DNA of 27,063 nucleotides, from assembly GCA_964612075.1 (NCBI GenBank), contig CAZTFC010000036.1, positions 1-27,063 of the forward strand, written 5' to 3'. The position numbers and the translations under genes are program-made. Of the stretch, positions 20,485 to 27,063 are shown piece by piece (position 1 is the first letter of the stretch; each line of letters opens with the position of its first letter). This DNA comes from UBA2219 sp964612075 (GTDB taxonomy: Bacteria > Desulfobacterota > Deferrimicrobia > Deferrimicrobiales > Deferrimicrobiaceae). The notes beneath the pieces were generated by a model that was not told the origin of the DNA, searched no databases, and was given only the letters and a program-made list of their open reading frames with translations.

Positions 20485-22244
20485 CCGTTCGCTTCCGCCG
20501 CATCGTCTTCGCGTCCGACCACGCCGGGGTGGAACTCAAGCGCCGCCTGATCGAGGCGGTCGCGGGGATGGGCGTCGAGGCGGAAGACCTCGGGCCCTGG
20601 AGCGTCGCGTCGGTCGATTACCCCGATTACGCGGCGGCGGTGGCGGGCCGCGTCTCCGAGGGGACGGCGGACGCCGGCGTATTGGTATGCGGCACGGGCC
20701 TGGGGATGGACATGACGGCCAACAGGTTTCCCGGGGTGCGCGCGGCGCTGTTGTACGACGACACGACCGCCCGGTACGCCCGGATGCACAACGATGCCAA
20801 CGTGGCGGTCTTCGGCGCCCGGACCATGGAATCCGGGGACGCGGAACGGCGTCTCCGCCTGTTCCTTTCCGAGCCGTTCGAAGGAGGACGCCACTCGGGG
20901 CGCATCGCCAAGATCCGCGGGATCGAGGCGAATCTCAAGGAAGCACCGGGCGCGGGGGCGACCGGCCAAGGAGAGGGGCGGATGTCGTATCTGAAGGATG
21001 CGGACCCGGAGATCTACGAGATCGTCCGGAAGGAGACCGAGCGTCAGGCGTACAAGCTGGAAATGATCGCTTCCGAGAACTTCGTGAGCGAGGCGGTCCT
21101 GGAAGCAACGGGGTCGGTGCTGACGAACAAGTACGCGGAAGGGTATCCCGGAAAGCGGTATTACGGCGGCTGCGAGTTCGTCGACCAGGCGGAGTCGCTG
21201 GCGATCGAGCGCGCGAAGAAGGTCTTCGGCGCGGAACACGTCAACGTCCAGCCGCATTCCGGCTCCCAGGCGAACATGGCGGTGTACATGGCCGTGCTGA
21301 ATCCCGGGGATACCATCCTCGGCATGAACCTGTCGCACGGCGGTCACCTGACGCACGGCAGCCCCGTGAACTTCTCGGGGAAGCTCTACAACGTGGTGGC
21401 TTACGGGGTGCGGGAGGACACGGAGACCATCGATTTCGACCAGGTCCGCGACCTCGCCCTGAAGCACCGGCCGAAGCTGATCGTGGTGGGCGCCTCCGCC
21501 TACCCGCGCACCATCGACTTCGCGAAGTTCCGCGAGATCGCCGACGAGGCCGGCTGCATGGTGATGGCCGACATCGCCCACATCGCCGGGATGGTCGCCG
21601 CCGGGCTGCACCCGAGCCCGGTCCCGCACTGCGAGTTCGTCACGACGACGACCCACAAGACGCTGCGCGGGCCCCGCTCCGGCATGATCCTTTGCAGGGA
21701 GGAGCAGGCCAAGAAGCTGAACTCCGCCATCTTCCCGGGGATCCAGGGCGGCCCGCTGATGCACGTGATCGCCGCCAAGGCGGTGGCCCTGAAGGAGGCG
21801 ATGACGCCTTCGTTCCGGGAGTACCAGGCGCAGATCCTGCGCAACGCGCAGGCGCTCGCGAAGACGCTGATCGCGCGGGGGCACCGGCTGGTTTCCGGAG
21901 GGACGGACAACCACCTGATGCTCGTGAACCTGAAGGACTCCCCGCTGACGGGGAAGGACGGGGAAGCGGCGTTGGAGAGCGTCGGGATCACGGTCAACAA
22001 GAACACCGTGCCCTTCGAGACCCGCAGCCCGTTCGTCACCAGCGGCATCCGGATCGGGACGCCCGCCCTCACCACGCGGGGGATGAAGGAAAAGGAGATG
22101 GAGCGGATCGGCAACTGGATCGCCGACGTCCTCGCTTCCCCGGGCGACGAGGCGCTCCGGAAGCGGGTCTCGGCGGAGGTGCGGACGCTGTGCGACTCCT
22201 TCCCGCTGTACGCGGGGCGGCTCGGGGGCGCGGAGAAGGGATGA
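20481..22244 (+). CDS. RpiB-GlyA in-frame fusion: ribose-5-phosphate isomerase B + serine hydroxymethyltransferase
   Basis: The frame from ATG 20481 stays open through both domains, giving 587 residues. Residues 1-150 are RpiB: ASDHAG (D13, H14), catalytic C70 in VCGTGLGM, H103 in MHNDANVAVFG, ending PFEGGRHSGRIAKI. A linker of about 15 residues, rich in Gly/Ala (EAPGAGATGQGEGR), leads to M168, where a complete GlyA begins. In related genomes rpiB and glyA are separate neighbours. The internal start has its own strong ribosome site, so the cell may make the fusion, free GlyA, or both. A lost stop codon or a sequencing error in the linker would also explain the pattern. RpiB interconverts ribose- and ribulose-5-phosphate. 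GlyA makes glycine and methylene-THF from serine. Confidence 0.75.
   Translation: MTVRFRRIVFASDHAGVELKRRLIEAVAGMGVEAEDLGPWSVASVDYPDYAAAVAGRVSEGTADAGVLVCGTGLGMDMTANRFPGVRAALLYDDTTARYARMHNDANVAVFGARTMESGDAERRLRLFLSEPFEGGRHSGRIAKIRGIEANLKEAPGAGATGQGEGRMSYLKDADPEIYEIVRKETERQAYKLEMIASENFVSEAVLEATGSVLTNKYAEGYPGKRYYGGCEFVDQAESLAIERAKKVFGAEHVNVQPHSGSQANMAVYMAVLNPGDTILGMNLSHGGHLTHGSPVNFSGKLYNVVAYGVREDTETIDFDQVRDLALKHRPKLIVVGASAYPRTIDFAKFREIADEAGCMVMADIAHIAGMVAAGLHPSPVPHCEFVTTTTHKTLRGPRSGMILCREEQAKKLNSAIFPGIQGGPLMHVIAAKAVALKEAMTPSFREYQAQILRNAQALAKTLIARGHRLVSGGTDNHLMLVNLKDSPLTGKDGEAALESVGITVNKNTVPFETRSPFVTSGIRIGTPALTTRGMKEKEMERIGNWIADVLASPGDEALRKRVSAEVRTLCDSFPLYAGRLGGAEKG
20982..22244 (+). CDS. glyA: Serine hydroxymethyltransferase (internal-start product)
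   Basis: A 420-residue PLP enzyme, the normal GlyA length, from ATG 20982 with AAGGAG eight bases upstream. Seen: the start MSYLKDADPEIYEIV, EMIASENFVS, YAEGYPGKRYYGGCE, PLP lysine K226 in TTTTHKTLRGPRSG, and TNDH-like GGTDNHLMLVNL. It turns serine and THF into glycine and 5,10-methylene-THF. This is the same frame as the longer RpiB-GlyA reading listed separately. Its own ribosome site suggests that GlyA can be made independently. Confidence 0.85.
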   Translation: MSYLKDADPEIYEIVRKETERQAYKLEMIASENFVSEAVLEATGSVLTNKYAEGYPGKRYYGGCEFVDQAESLAIERAKKVFGAEHVNVQPHSGSQANMAVYMAVLNPGDTILGMNLSHGGHLTHGSPVNFSGKLYNVVAYGVREDTETIDFDQVRDLALKHRPKLIVVGASAYPRTIDFAKFREIADEAGCMVMADIAHIAGMVAAGLHPSPVPHCEFVTTTTHKTLRGPRSGMILCREEQAKKLNSAIFPGIQGGPLMHVIAAKAVALKEAMTPSFREYQAQILRNAQALAKTLIARGHRLVSGGTDNHLMLVNLKDSPLTGKDGEAALESVGITVNKNTVPFETRSPFVTSGIRIGTPALTTRGMKEKEMERIGNWIADVLASPGDEALRKRVSAEVRTLCDSFPLYAGRLGGAEKG

Positions 22245-22248
22245 TCCC

Positions 22249-22719
22249 GTGACGGGGGCGCCCCGTGCCCGGCCCGACTGGGACACCTACTTCATGGACA
22301 TGGCGCGGCTCGCCTCCCGGCGGTCCACCTGCCTGAGGCGCGCGGTCGGCGCGGTCCTGGTCAGGGACCGGCGCATGCTGGCCACCGGCTACAACGGAGT
22401 GCCCTCCGGCATGACCCATTGCGAGACCGCGGGCTGCCTGCGGGACCGCATGAACGTCCCGTCGGGCGAGCGGCACGAGCTGTGCCGGGGGCTGCACGCG
22501 GAGCAGAACGCCATCATCCAGGCGGCCTTCCACGGCGTGTCGATCCGGGACGCCGACCTCTACTGCACGAACCTCCCCTGCAGCATCTGCGCGAAGATGC
22601 TCATCAACGCGGGCGTCCGGCGGGTCGTCTACCTGGAAGGGTACCGGGACGAGCTGGCGATGGAAATGCTCGCCGAGGTGGGGATGAAGCTCGTGAAACT
22701 GGAGGGGGTCGGGCCGTGA
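22249..22719 (+). CDS. Deoxycytidylate (dCMP) deaminase, ComEB family
   Basis: 156 residues. It deaminates dCMP to dUMP for thymidylate synthesis. Zinc and catalytic motif: H83-A-E85 (GLHAEQNAI) with C111-x-x-C114 (LPCSIC). The N-terminus RPDWDTYFMDMARLASRRSTCLRR and TGYNGVPSGMTHC are typical of the dCMP deaminase/ComEB group, which also has extra Cys/His residues for a second zinc. The start is GTG 22249, with GGAGAAGGG eight bases upstream. Its stop overlaps the nrdR start (GTGA). Confidence 0.92.
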   Translation: MTGAPRARPDWDTYFMDMARLASRRSTCLRRAVGAVLVRDRRMLATGYNGVPSGMTHCETAGCLRDRMNVPSGERHELCRGLHAEQNAIIQAAFHGVSIRDADLYCTNLPCSICAKMLINAGVRRVVYLEGYRDELAMEMLAEVGMKLVKLEGVGP

Positions 22720-23192
22720 GGTGCCCCCGGTGCGGCCACGAAGACAACAAGGTGGTCGATTCCCGGGCGGGCAAGGAGGGCGACGTCATCCGGCGGCGCA
22801 GGGAATGCCTCTCCTGCCAGCGCCGGTTCACCACCTACGAGCGGATCGAGGAGGAGCTCCCCCTCGTCGTGAAGCGGGACGGTCGCCGCGAGCCGTTCGA
22901 CCGGCAGAAGATCCTCTCCGGCATCATGAAGGCGTGCGAGAAGCGGCCGGTCAGCTACGCCTCCATCGAGCACCTGGTCGATTCCCTCGAAATGGAGTTC
23001 CAGGCGGGCGCCGAGAAGGAGATCTCGTCGGTCGCGATCGGGGAGCGGGTCATGGCGAAGCTGCTCCAGATGGACGACGTCGCCTACGTCCGGTTCGCGT
23101 CCGTGTACCGGCAGTTCAAGGACGTGAGCCAGTTCGTCGAGGAGATCAAGACGTTGATCACGGAGCCCAACGACCGGCGCGGGAAAGCGTGA
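22716..23192 (+). CDS. nrdR: Transcriptional repressor NrdR
   Basis: 158 residues. NrdR represses ribonucleotide reductase genes according to ATP/dATP. The N-terminal zinc ribbon is C3, C6, C31, C34 (MRCPRC, CLSC), followed by RRRECLSCQRRFTTYER and an ATP-cone (VVKRDGRREPFDRQKI). The start is GTG 22716 inside the previous stop. The TGATG junction overlaps the ribD start by one base. No NrdR boxes stand out upstream, as expected, since its targets lie elsewhere. Confidence 0.95.
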   Translation: MRCPRCGHEDNKVVDSRAGKEGDVIRRRRECLSCQRRFTTYERIEEELPLVVKRDGRREPFDRQKILSGIMKACEKRPVSYASIEHLVDSLEMEFQAGAEKEISSVAIGERVMAKLLQMDDVAYVRFASVYRQFKDVSQFVEEIKTLITEPNDRRGKA

Positions 23193-24307
23193 TGCCCGGG
23201 GCGTTCCCCGAGGTTTCGTTCATGCGCGAGGCGCTTCGGCTTGCGCGCAAAGGCACCGGGCGGACCAGCCCCAACCCGGCCGTCGGAGCGGTGGTGGTCC
23301 GGGCCGGGCGCGTGGTCGGGAGGGGATACCACAGGGCCGCCGGGCTGCCGCACGCCGAGGTGGAGGCGCTGCGCGAGGCGGGAAGCTCCGCGCGCGGGGC
23401 CGACCTGTACGTCACGCTCGAGCCGTGCGATCACCGGGGGCGCACCGGCCCCTGCACGGAGGCGATCCTTTCGGCCGGCATCGCCCGCGTGGCGTACGCG
23501 ATGGAGGACCCCAACCCGAAGGTGTCCGGGCGCGGGGCGAAGCGGCTCGAGGACGCGGGGCTCGACGTGCGCGGGGGGCTCCTGTCCCCGGCCGCGTTCG
23601 AGCTCAACCGCGGGTATTGCCGCTGGATCGTCTCCGGAAAGCCGTTCGTCACCCTGAAACTCGCGATATCCCTCGACGGCCAGATCGCCGCGGCCGCCGG
23701 CGAATCCCGCTGGATCTCCGGCGAGGCGGCCCGCGCGGCCGTCCATAGGATGCGTTCGGCGTCGGACGCCGTCCTCGTCGGCGGGGAAACCGCGCGAAAG
23801 GACGACCCGCTGCTCACGGCCCGCGTCCGCGGGGGGGGGAGCCCCCGGCGGGTGGTGCTGACGACGCGCCCCTCGGAGCTTTCCGGGAACCGGCTGTTCG
23901 GCCCCGGCGGCGGCGGGGTCATCGTCGCGTGCCCTTCGCGCGTTCCGAAAAGGGAAACCGCCGCGGTCGAGTCGCTGGGCGCCCGCGTGATCCGGCTCCC
24001 GTCCCGGGGCGGGAAGATCCGGGCGGGCGACCTCCTTTCCGCTCTGGGCTCGGAGGGGATCACCTCCCTCCTGGTCGAGGGCGGGGGAAAGACGGCCGGC
24101 TGGCTCGCGGCGGAGGGCGCGGTCGACCGGTACGTGGTTTTCGTCGCCCCGTTGCTCCTGGGCGAGGGGATCCGGGCGGTCTCGGGGTGGGCCTGCCGCA
24201 CGCCCTCCCGCGGGAAAAAGCTGACGTTCACGCTTTTCCGCCGCGTCGGTCCCGACCTGATGGTGGTCGCGGAGCCGCTCCCGGATACGGAATCCCCGGT
24301 TTTGTAG
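23192..24307 (+). CDS. ribD: Bifunctional riboflavin deaminase/reductase RibD
   Basis: 371 residues. The N-terminal deaminase domain has H54-A-E56, C79 and C88 (LPHAEVEAL, EPCDHRGRTGPCTEAI). The C-terminal reductase domain follows from about residue 150 (FVTLKLAISLDGQIA, ESRWISGEAAR, LLVEGGGKTAGWL). It carries out the second and third steps of riboflavin synthesis. ATG 23192 overlaps the nrdR stop. ATG 23222 is an alternative start. A run of nine G (23831-23839) inside the reductase domain is a possible slippage site, but the frame is intact on both sides. Confidence 0.95.
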   Translation: MPGAFPEVSFMREALRLARKGTGRTSPNPAVGAVVVRAGRVVGRGYHRAAGLPHAEVEALREAGSSARGADLYVTLEPCDHRGRTGPCTEAILSAGIARVAYAMEDPNPKVSGRGAKRLEDAGLDVRGGLLSPAAFELNRGYCRWIVSGKPFVTLKLAISLDGQIAAAAGESRWISGEAARAAVHRMRSASDAVLVGGETARKDDPLLTARVRGGGSPRRVVLTTRPSELSGNRLFGPGGGGVIVACPSRVPKRETAAVESLGARVIRLPSRGGKIRAGDLLSALGSEGITSLLVEGGGKTAGWLAAEGAVDRYVVFVAPLLLGEGIRAVSGWACRTPSRGKKLTFTLFRRVGPDLMVVAEPLPDTESPVL

Positions 24308-24333
24308 TACATTGGTTTTCCGGGGAGGGACGT

Positions 24334-24972
24334 ATGTTTACGGGTATCGTTGAGGAAATCGGCACCGTCGCGTCGGTTTCGCCGCTCAAGGGCGGGAAGG
24401 CGGTCACCGTGGCCACGACCCTTCCGGACGAGGGTACGGCTCCCGGCGACTCGGTTTCCGTTTCCGGGGTCTGCCTCACGGTGACGAAGAGGGAGCCGGG
24501 GCGGTTCACCGCGGACGTTTCCCAGGAAACCCTTTCGAAATCGACACTTGGAATGCTGCGGCCGGGGGCGCGGGTCAACCTCGAGCGGGCCCTTTCGCTC
24601 TCCGGGCGCCTCGGCGGCCACATCGTGTACGGCCACGTCGACGGCGTCGGGACGATCCGGGAAATCCGCCCGCTGGGCGAAGCGCGGGTATTCCATCTCC
24701 AGGCCGATCCTTCTATAATGAAGTTCGTCGTTTACAAGGGGGCGATTGCCGTGGACGGCGTCAGTCTCACGGTAAGTGCCGTCCAGCGGGACGGTTTCGA
24801 AGTGGCCCTCATTCCGACCACGCTCGAACGGACGACCCTCGAGACCGCCCGGACGGGGGTTCGGGTCAACCTGGAGACCGACATCGTCGGGAAGTACGTC
24901 GCCAGGTGCCTCGGCGGGGGCGGGGAGGGTGGAGTGACGCTCGGGTTCCTGAAGAGCCACGGTATAACGTAA
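24334..24972 (+). CDS. ribE: Riboflavin synthase alpha chain
   Basis: 212 residues built as two similar lumazine-binding barrels. The first starts MFTGIVEEIG with GVCLTV, and the second has GHIVYGHVDGVG and GVSLTVSA. It dismutates two lumazine molecules to riboflavin. ATG 24334 follows GGGGAGGGA. It sits 26 bases after ribD and 19 bases before ribBA. No FMN riboswitch precedes it. Confidence 0.96.
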   Translation: MFTGIVEEIGTVASVSPLKGGKAVTVATTLPDEGTAPGDSVSVSGVCLTVTKREPGRFTADVSQETLSKSTLGMLRPGARVNLERALSLSGRLGGHIVYGHVDGVGTIREIRPLGEARVFHLQADPSIMKFVVYKGAIAVDGVSLTVSAVQRDGFEVALIPTTLERTTLETARTGVRVNLETDIVGKYVARCLGGGGEGGVTLGFLKSHGIT

Positions 24973-24991
24973 GCGACCGAAAGGAAGAAGA

Positions 24992-26197
24992 ATGCCGCTT
25001 TCAACGATCGAGGAGGCCATCGAGGACATCCGCCAGGGGAGGATGGTCATCCTCGTGGACGACGAGGACCGGGAGAACGAGGGGGACCTGACCCTGGCGG
25101 CGCAGTTCGTCACTCCCGAGGCGATCAATTTCATGGCGAGGCACGGCCGGGGGCTCGTCTGCCTCAGCATCACGGAAGAAAAAGCCCGCCAGCTCAACCT
25201 GCCGCCGATGGTGAGCGACAACACCTCCTCCTTCGGCACCGCCTTCACCGTTTCCATCGAGGCGCGGCGGGGGGTCAGCACAGGCATCTCCGCCCACGAC
25301 CGGGCGACGACGATCCGCACCGCCATCGCGGAGGACGCGGGGCCCCAAGACCTGGCCCGCCCCGGGCACGTCTTCCCCATCATCGCCCGGAAGGGCGGGG
25401 TGCTCGTCCGCACGGGGCAGACCGAGGGCTCCGTCGACCTGGCGCGCCTGGCCGGCTGCGTCCCGGCCGGCGTCATCTGCGAGGTCATGAAGGACGACGG
25501 CACGATGGCCCGGATGCCCGACCTGGAGGTCTTCGCAGCCGAGCACGCCCTGAAGATCGTCTCCATCAAGCAGCTGATCGAGCACCGGATGCGCAGCGAG
25601 CGGATGGTGAGGAAAAGCGACGGCGTGAAGATGCCGCTCCGCGGGATCGGGGAGTTCACGGCCTACGCCTACACGAACGAACTGAACGGCGAGACCCACA
25701 TCGCCGTCGTGAAGGGCGATATCCGGCCGGAGGAGCCGGTGCTGGTGCGGGTCCACTCGGAGTGCCTCACGGGCGACGTGTTCGGGTCGATGCGGTGCGA
25801 CTGCGGCGAGCAGCTCGTCAACGCCCTGCACCAGATCGAGGAGGAGGGACGGGGGATCCTCCTCTACATGCGTCAGGAGGGGCGCGGGATCGGGCTCGAG
25901 AACAAGATCCGGGCGTACCACCTGCAGGACGAGGGGTTCGACACCGTCGAGGCGAACCAGAAGCTGGGATTCAAGCCCGACCTCCGGGACTACGGCGTCG
26001 GCGCCCAGATCCTGGTCGACCTGGGCGTCCGGAGGATCCGGCTCCTCACGAACAACCCGAAGAAGATCATCGGGATCACCGGGTACGGCCTCGAGGTGGT
26101 GGAGCGGGTGCCGATCGAGGTGGCTCCAAACGACGCGAACGTCCGGTACCTGCGGACGAAGCGGAAGAAGCTCGGGCACATACTGACCGTCGAGTAG
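24992..26197 (+). CDS. ribBA: Bifunctional DHBP synthase / GTP cyclohydrolase II
   Basis: 401 residues. The N-terminal RibB domain (1-200) shows VDDEDRENEGDL, the GISAHDRATT motif and HVFPI. The C-terminal RibA domain has the zinc cysteines in HSECLTGDVFGSMRCDCG and the QEGRGIGLENKI motif, with LTNNPKKI near the end. Both halves look active. They make the two starting units of riboflavin from ribulose-5-phosphate and GTP. RpiB upstream in the same run can supply or drain ribulose-5-phosphate. AAGGAAG precedes ATG 24992. Confidence 0.96.
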   Translation: MPLSTIEEAIEDIRQGRMVILVDDEDRENEGDLTLAAQFVTPEAINFMARHGRGLVCLSITEEKARQLNLPPMVSDNTSSFGTAFTVSIEARRGVSTGISAHDRATTIRTAIAEDAGPQDLARPGHVFPIIARKGGVLVRTGQTEGSVDLARLAGCVPAGVICEVMKDDGTMARMPDLEVFAAEHALKIVSIKQLIEHRMRSERMVRKSDGVKMPLRGIGEFTAYAYTNELNGETHIAVVKGDIRPEEPVLVRVHSECLTGDVFGSMRCDCGEQLVNALHQIEEEGRGILLYMRQEGRGIGLENKIRAYHLQDEGFDTVEANQKLGFKPDLRDYGVGAQILVDLGVRRIRLLTNNPKKIIGITGYGLEVVERVPIEVAPNDANVRYLRTKRKKLGHILTVE

Positions 26198-26209
26198 GAG
26201 GGGATGAAG

Positions 26210-26671
26210 ATGGCGCGGGTGGTCGAGGGGGAACTGCAGGGACAGGGCATCAAGGTGGCGATCGTCGTCTCCCGGTTCAACAGCTTCATCACGGAGCGCC
26301 TGCTCGACGGAGCCCTCGACGCCCTGCGGAGGCACGGGGTGGACGACAAGGGGATCGACGTCTTCCGGGTCCCGGGCGCGTTCGAGCTCCCGCTGGGAGT
26401 CCGCAAGGCGGCGGGGCGCAAGGTCGACGCGGTGATTGCACTGGGCGCGCTCATCCGCGGCGGCACGCCGCATTTCGATTACTTGAGCGCCGAGGTTACC
26501 AAGGGGGTTGCCCAGGTGACGCTCGAAACCGGCATCCCGGTGTCCTTCGGCGTGCTCACCACCGACACTGTGGAGCAGGCGATCGAGCGGGCGGGGACGA
26601 AGGCGGGGAACAAGGGAGCCGAGGCGGCCCAATCCGCCATCGAGATGGTCAACCTGCTGCGGAAAATGTAG
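26210..26671 (+). CDS. ribH: 6,7-dimethyl-8-ribityllumazine synthase
   Basis: 153 residues from ATG 26210. It joins the RibA/D and RibB products to lumazine and usually forms 60-subunit capsids. Seen: VVSRFNSFITERLLDGA, VPGAFELPLG, ALGALIRGGTPHFDYL and PVSFGVLTTDT. I prefer ATG 26210 over the in-frame ATG 26204 because GGAGG then lies 8 bases upstream rather than 2. Its TAG stop overlaps the nusB GTG start by one base. Confidence 0.95.
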   Translation: MARVVEGELQGQGIKVAIVVSRFNSFITERLLDGALDALRRHGVDDKGIDVFRVPGAFELPLGVRKAAGRKVDAVIALGALIRGGTPHFDYLSAEVTKGVAQVTLETGIPVSFGVLTTDTVEQAIERAGTKAGNKGAEAAQSAIEMVNLLRKM

Positions 26672-27063
26672 TGCGAAGGGAATCGCGGGAAAAGGTCTTT
26701 CAGACTCTGTTCATGATGGACGCTCTGGGGGTTGGCCCGGACGAGGCCATCCCCCTTTTCGCACTGGCCTCCGAACCCCCATCCGACGCGGAATACTACC
26801 GGGAGACGGTCCGGGGCGTCTGGGAGCGCCGCGGGGAGATCGACGAGCTCATCGGCCGCGCCGCCGAGCACTGGCGGATCGAGCGGATGGCGCTGGTCGA
26901 CCGGAACATCTTGCGGCTCGGGGTGTACGAGATCTCTCACGGAAGGGACATCCCGTACGCCGTGGCCATCAACGAGGCGGTCGACCTGGGGAAGAGGTTC
27001 GGCGCCGGGGAGTCCGGCGCGTTCGTCAACGGGATCCTCGACAAGGTTTCCGAGATCGTCCGG
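26671..27063 (+). CDS. nusB: Transcription antitermination factor NusB (3' end beyond the window)
   Basis: 131 codons open to the right edge, starting GTG 26671 (MRRESREKVFQTLFMMD). Helical and NusB-like: WRIERMALVDRNILRLGVYE, then IPYAVAINEAVDLGKRFG and FVNGILDKV, the signature end of NusB. Only a few residues should be missing. NusB binds boxA RNA with NusE in rRNA antitermination. ribH-nusB is a common gene pair. Confidence 0.93.
   Translation, partial: MRRESREKVFQTLFMMDALGVGPDEAIPLFALASEPPSDAEYYRETVRGVWERRGEIDELIGRAAEHWRIERMALVDRNILRLGVYEISHGRDIPYAVAINEAVDLGKRFGAGESGAFVNGILDKVSEIVR

Noticed and set aside
24308..24333. FMN riboswitch before the riboflavin genes
   Set aside because: The rib genes follow one another with gaps of 1-26 bases, so there is no room for an RFN element.
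1..27063. CRISPR arrays, rRNA genes, prophage or toxin-antitoxin genes
   Set aside because: No regularly spaced repeats, rRNA-like sequence or recognisable phage or toxin proteins were seen on either strand.

Overview
The window is GC-rich bacterial chromosome with dense genes, short gaps and many GTG/TTG starts. The long collinear block yceD-rpmF-plsX-fabHDG-acpP-fabF-rpiB-glyA-comEB-nrdR-ribD-ribE-ribBA-ribH-nusB, together with a feo locus headed by a DtxR-FeoA fusion, suggests a deltaproteobacterium of the Desulfuromonadia/Geobacter type or a close candidate lineage. That assignment rests on gene content and order only.

Left part (1-6.2 kb): iron and redox. Bases 1-50 look like the end of an IS21-type insertion sequence. 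A clean sigma-70 promoter overlapping a DtxR-like palindrome drives a DtxR-family regulator with a C-terminal FeoA domain, then feoA and feoB. Convergent to these are a CoA-disulfide reductase-rhodanese fusion and a small ferritin-like protein. A thiamine-binding (YkoF/MTH1187-type) protein and a 70-residue protein of unknown function follow.

Middle part (6.2-11.4 kb): metal and envelope stress. A CadC/SmtB-type repressor has a sigma-70 promoter with an adjacent TATGAA-N6-TTCATA operator, and a second such site lies before the cadA P1B-ATPase. Next come an ECF sigma factor, a membrane-anchored partner (DUF5667-like) with a Met/His-rich tail, and a secreted Met/Gly/His-rich PepSY-like protein. 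The sigma gene and the secreted-protein gene carry matching ECF-type promoters (GCGTAACGGA, then CGTCTT, identical spacing). This points to a small autoregulated, possibly metal-sensing regulon. A SHOCT membrane protein closes the region.

11.4-14.4 kb: about 500 bases without a convincing protein gene hold a ~100-nt strongly base-paired element. Then, on the minus strand, come a Memo-like protein, gltX, tRNA-Gln(CTG), tRNA-Glu(CTC) and a terminator, which fits a GluRS that serves both tRNAs.

Right part (14.4-27.06 kb): one plus-strand run from a perfect-spacing TTGACA-N17-TATAGT promoter covers ribosomal protein L32, phospholipid and fatty-acid initiation and elongation, pentose isomerase, one-carbon and nucleotide genes, the full riboflavin pathway, and nusB, which runs off the right edge. 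rpiB and glyA have no stop codon between them and read as one 587-residue fusion. No CRISPR array, rRNA or complete mobile element was seen.
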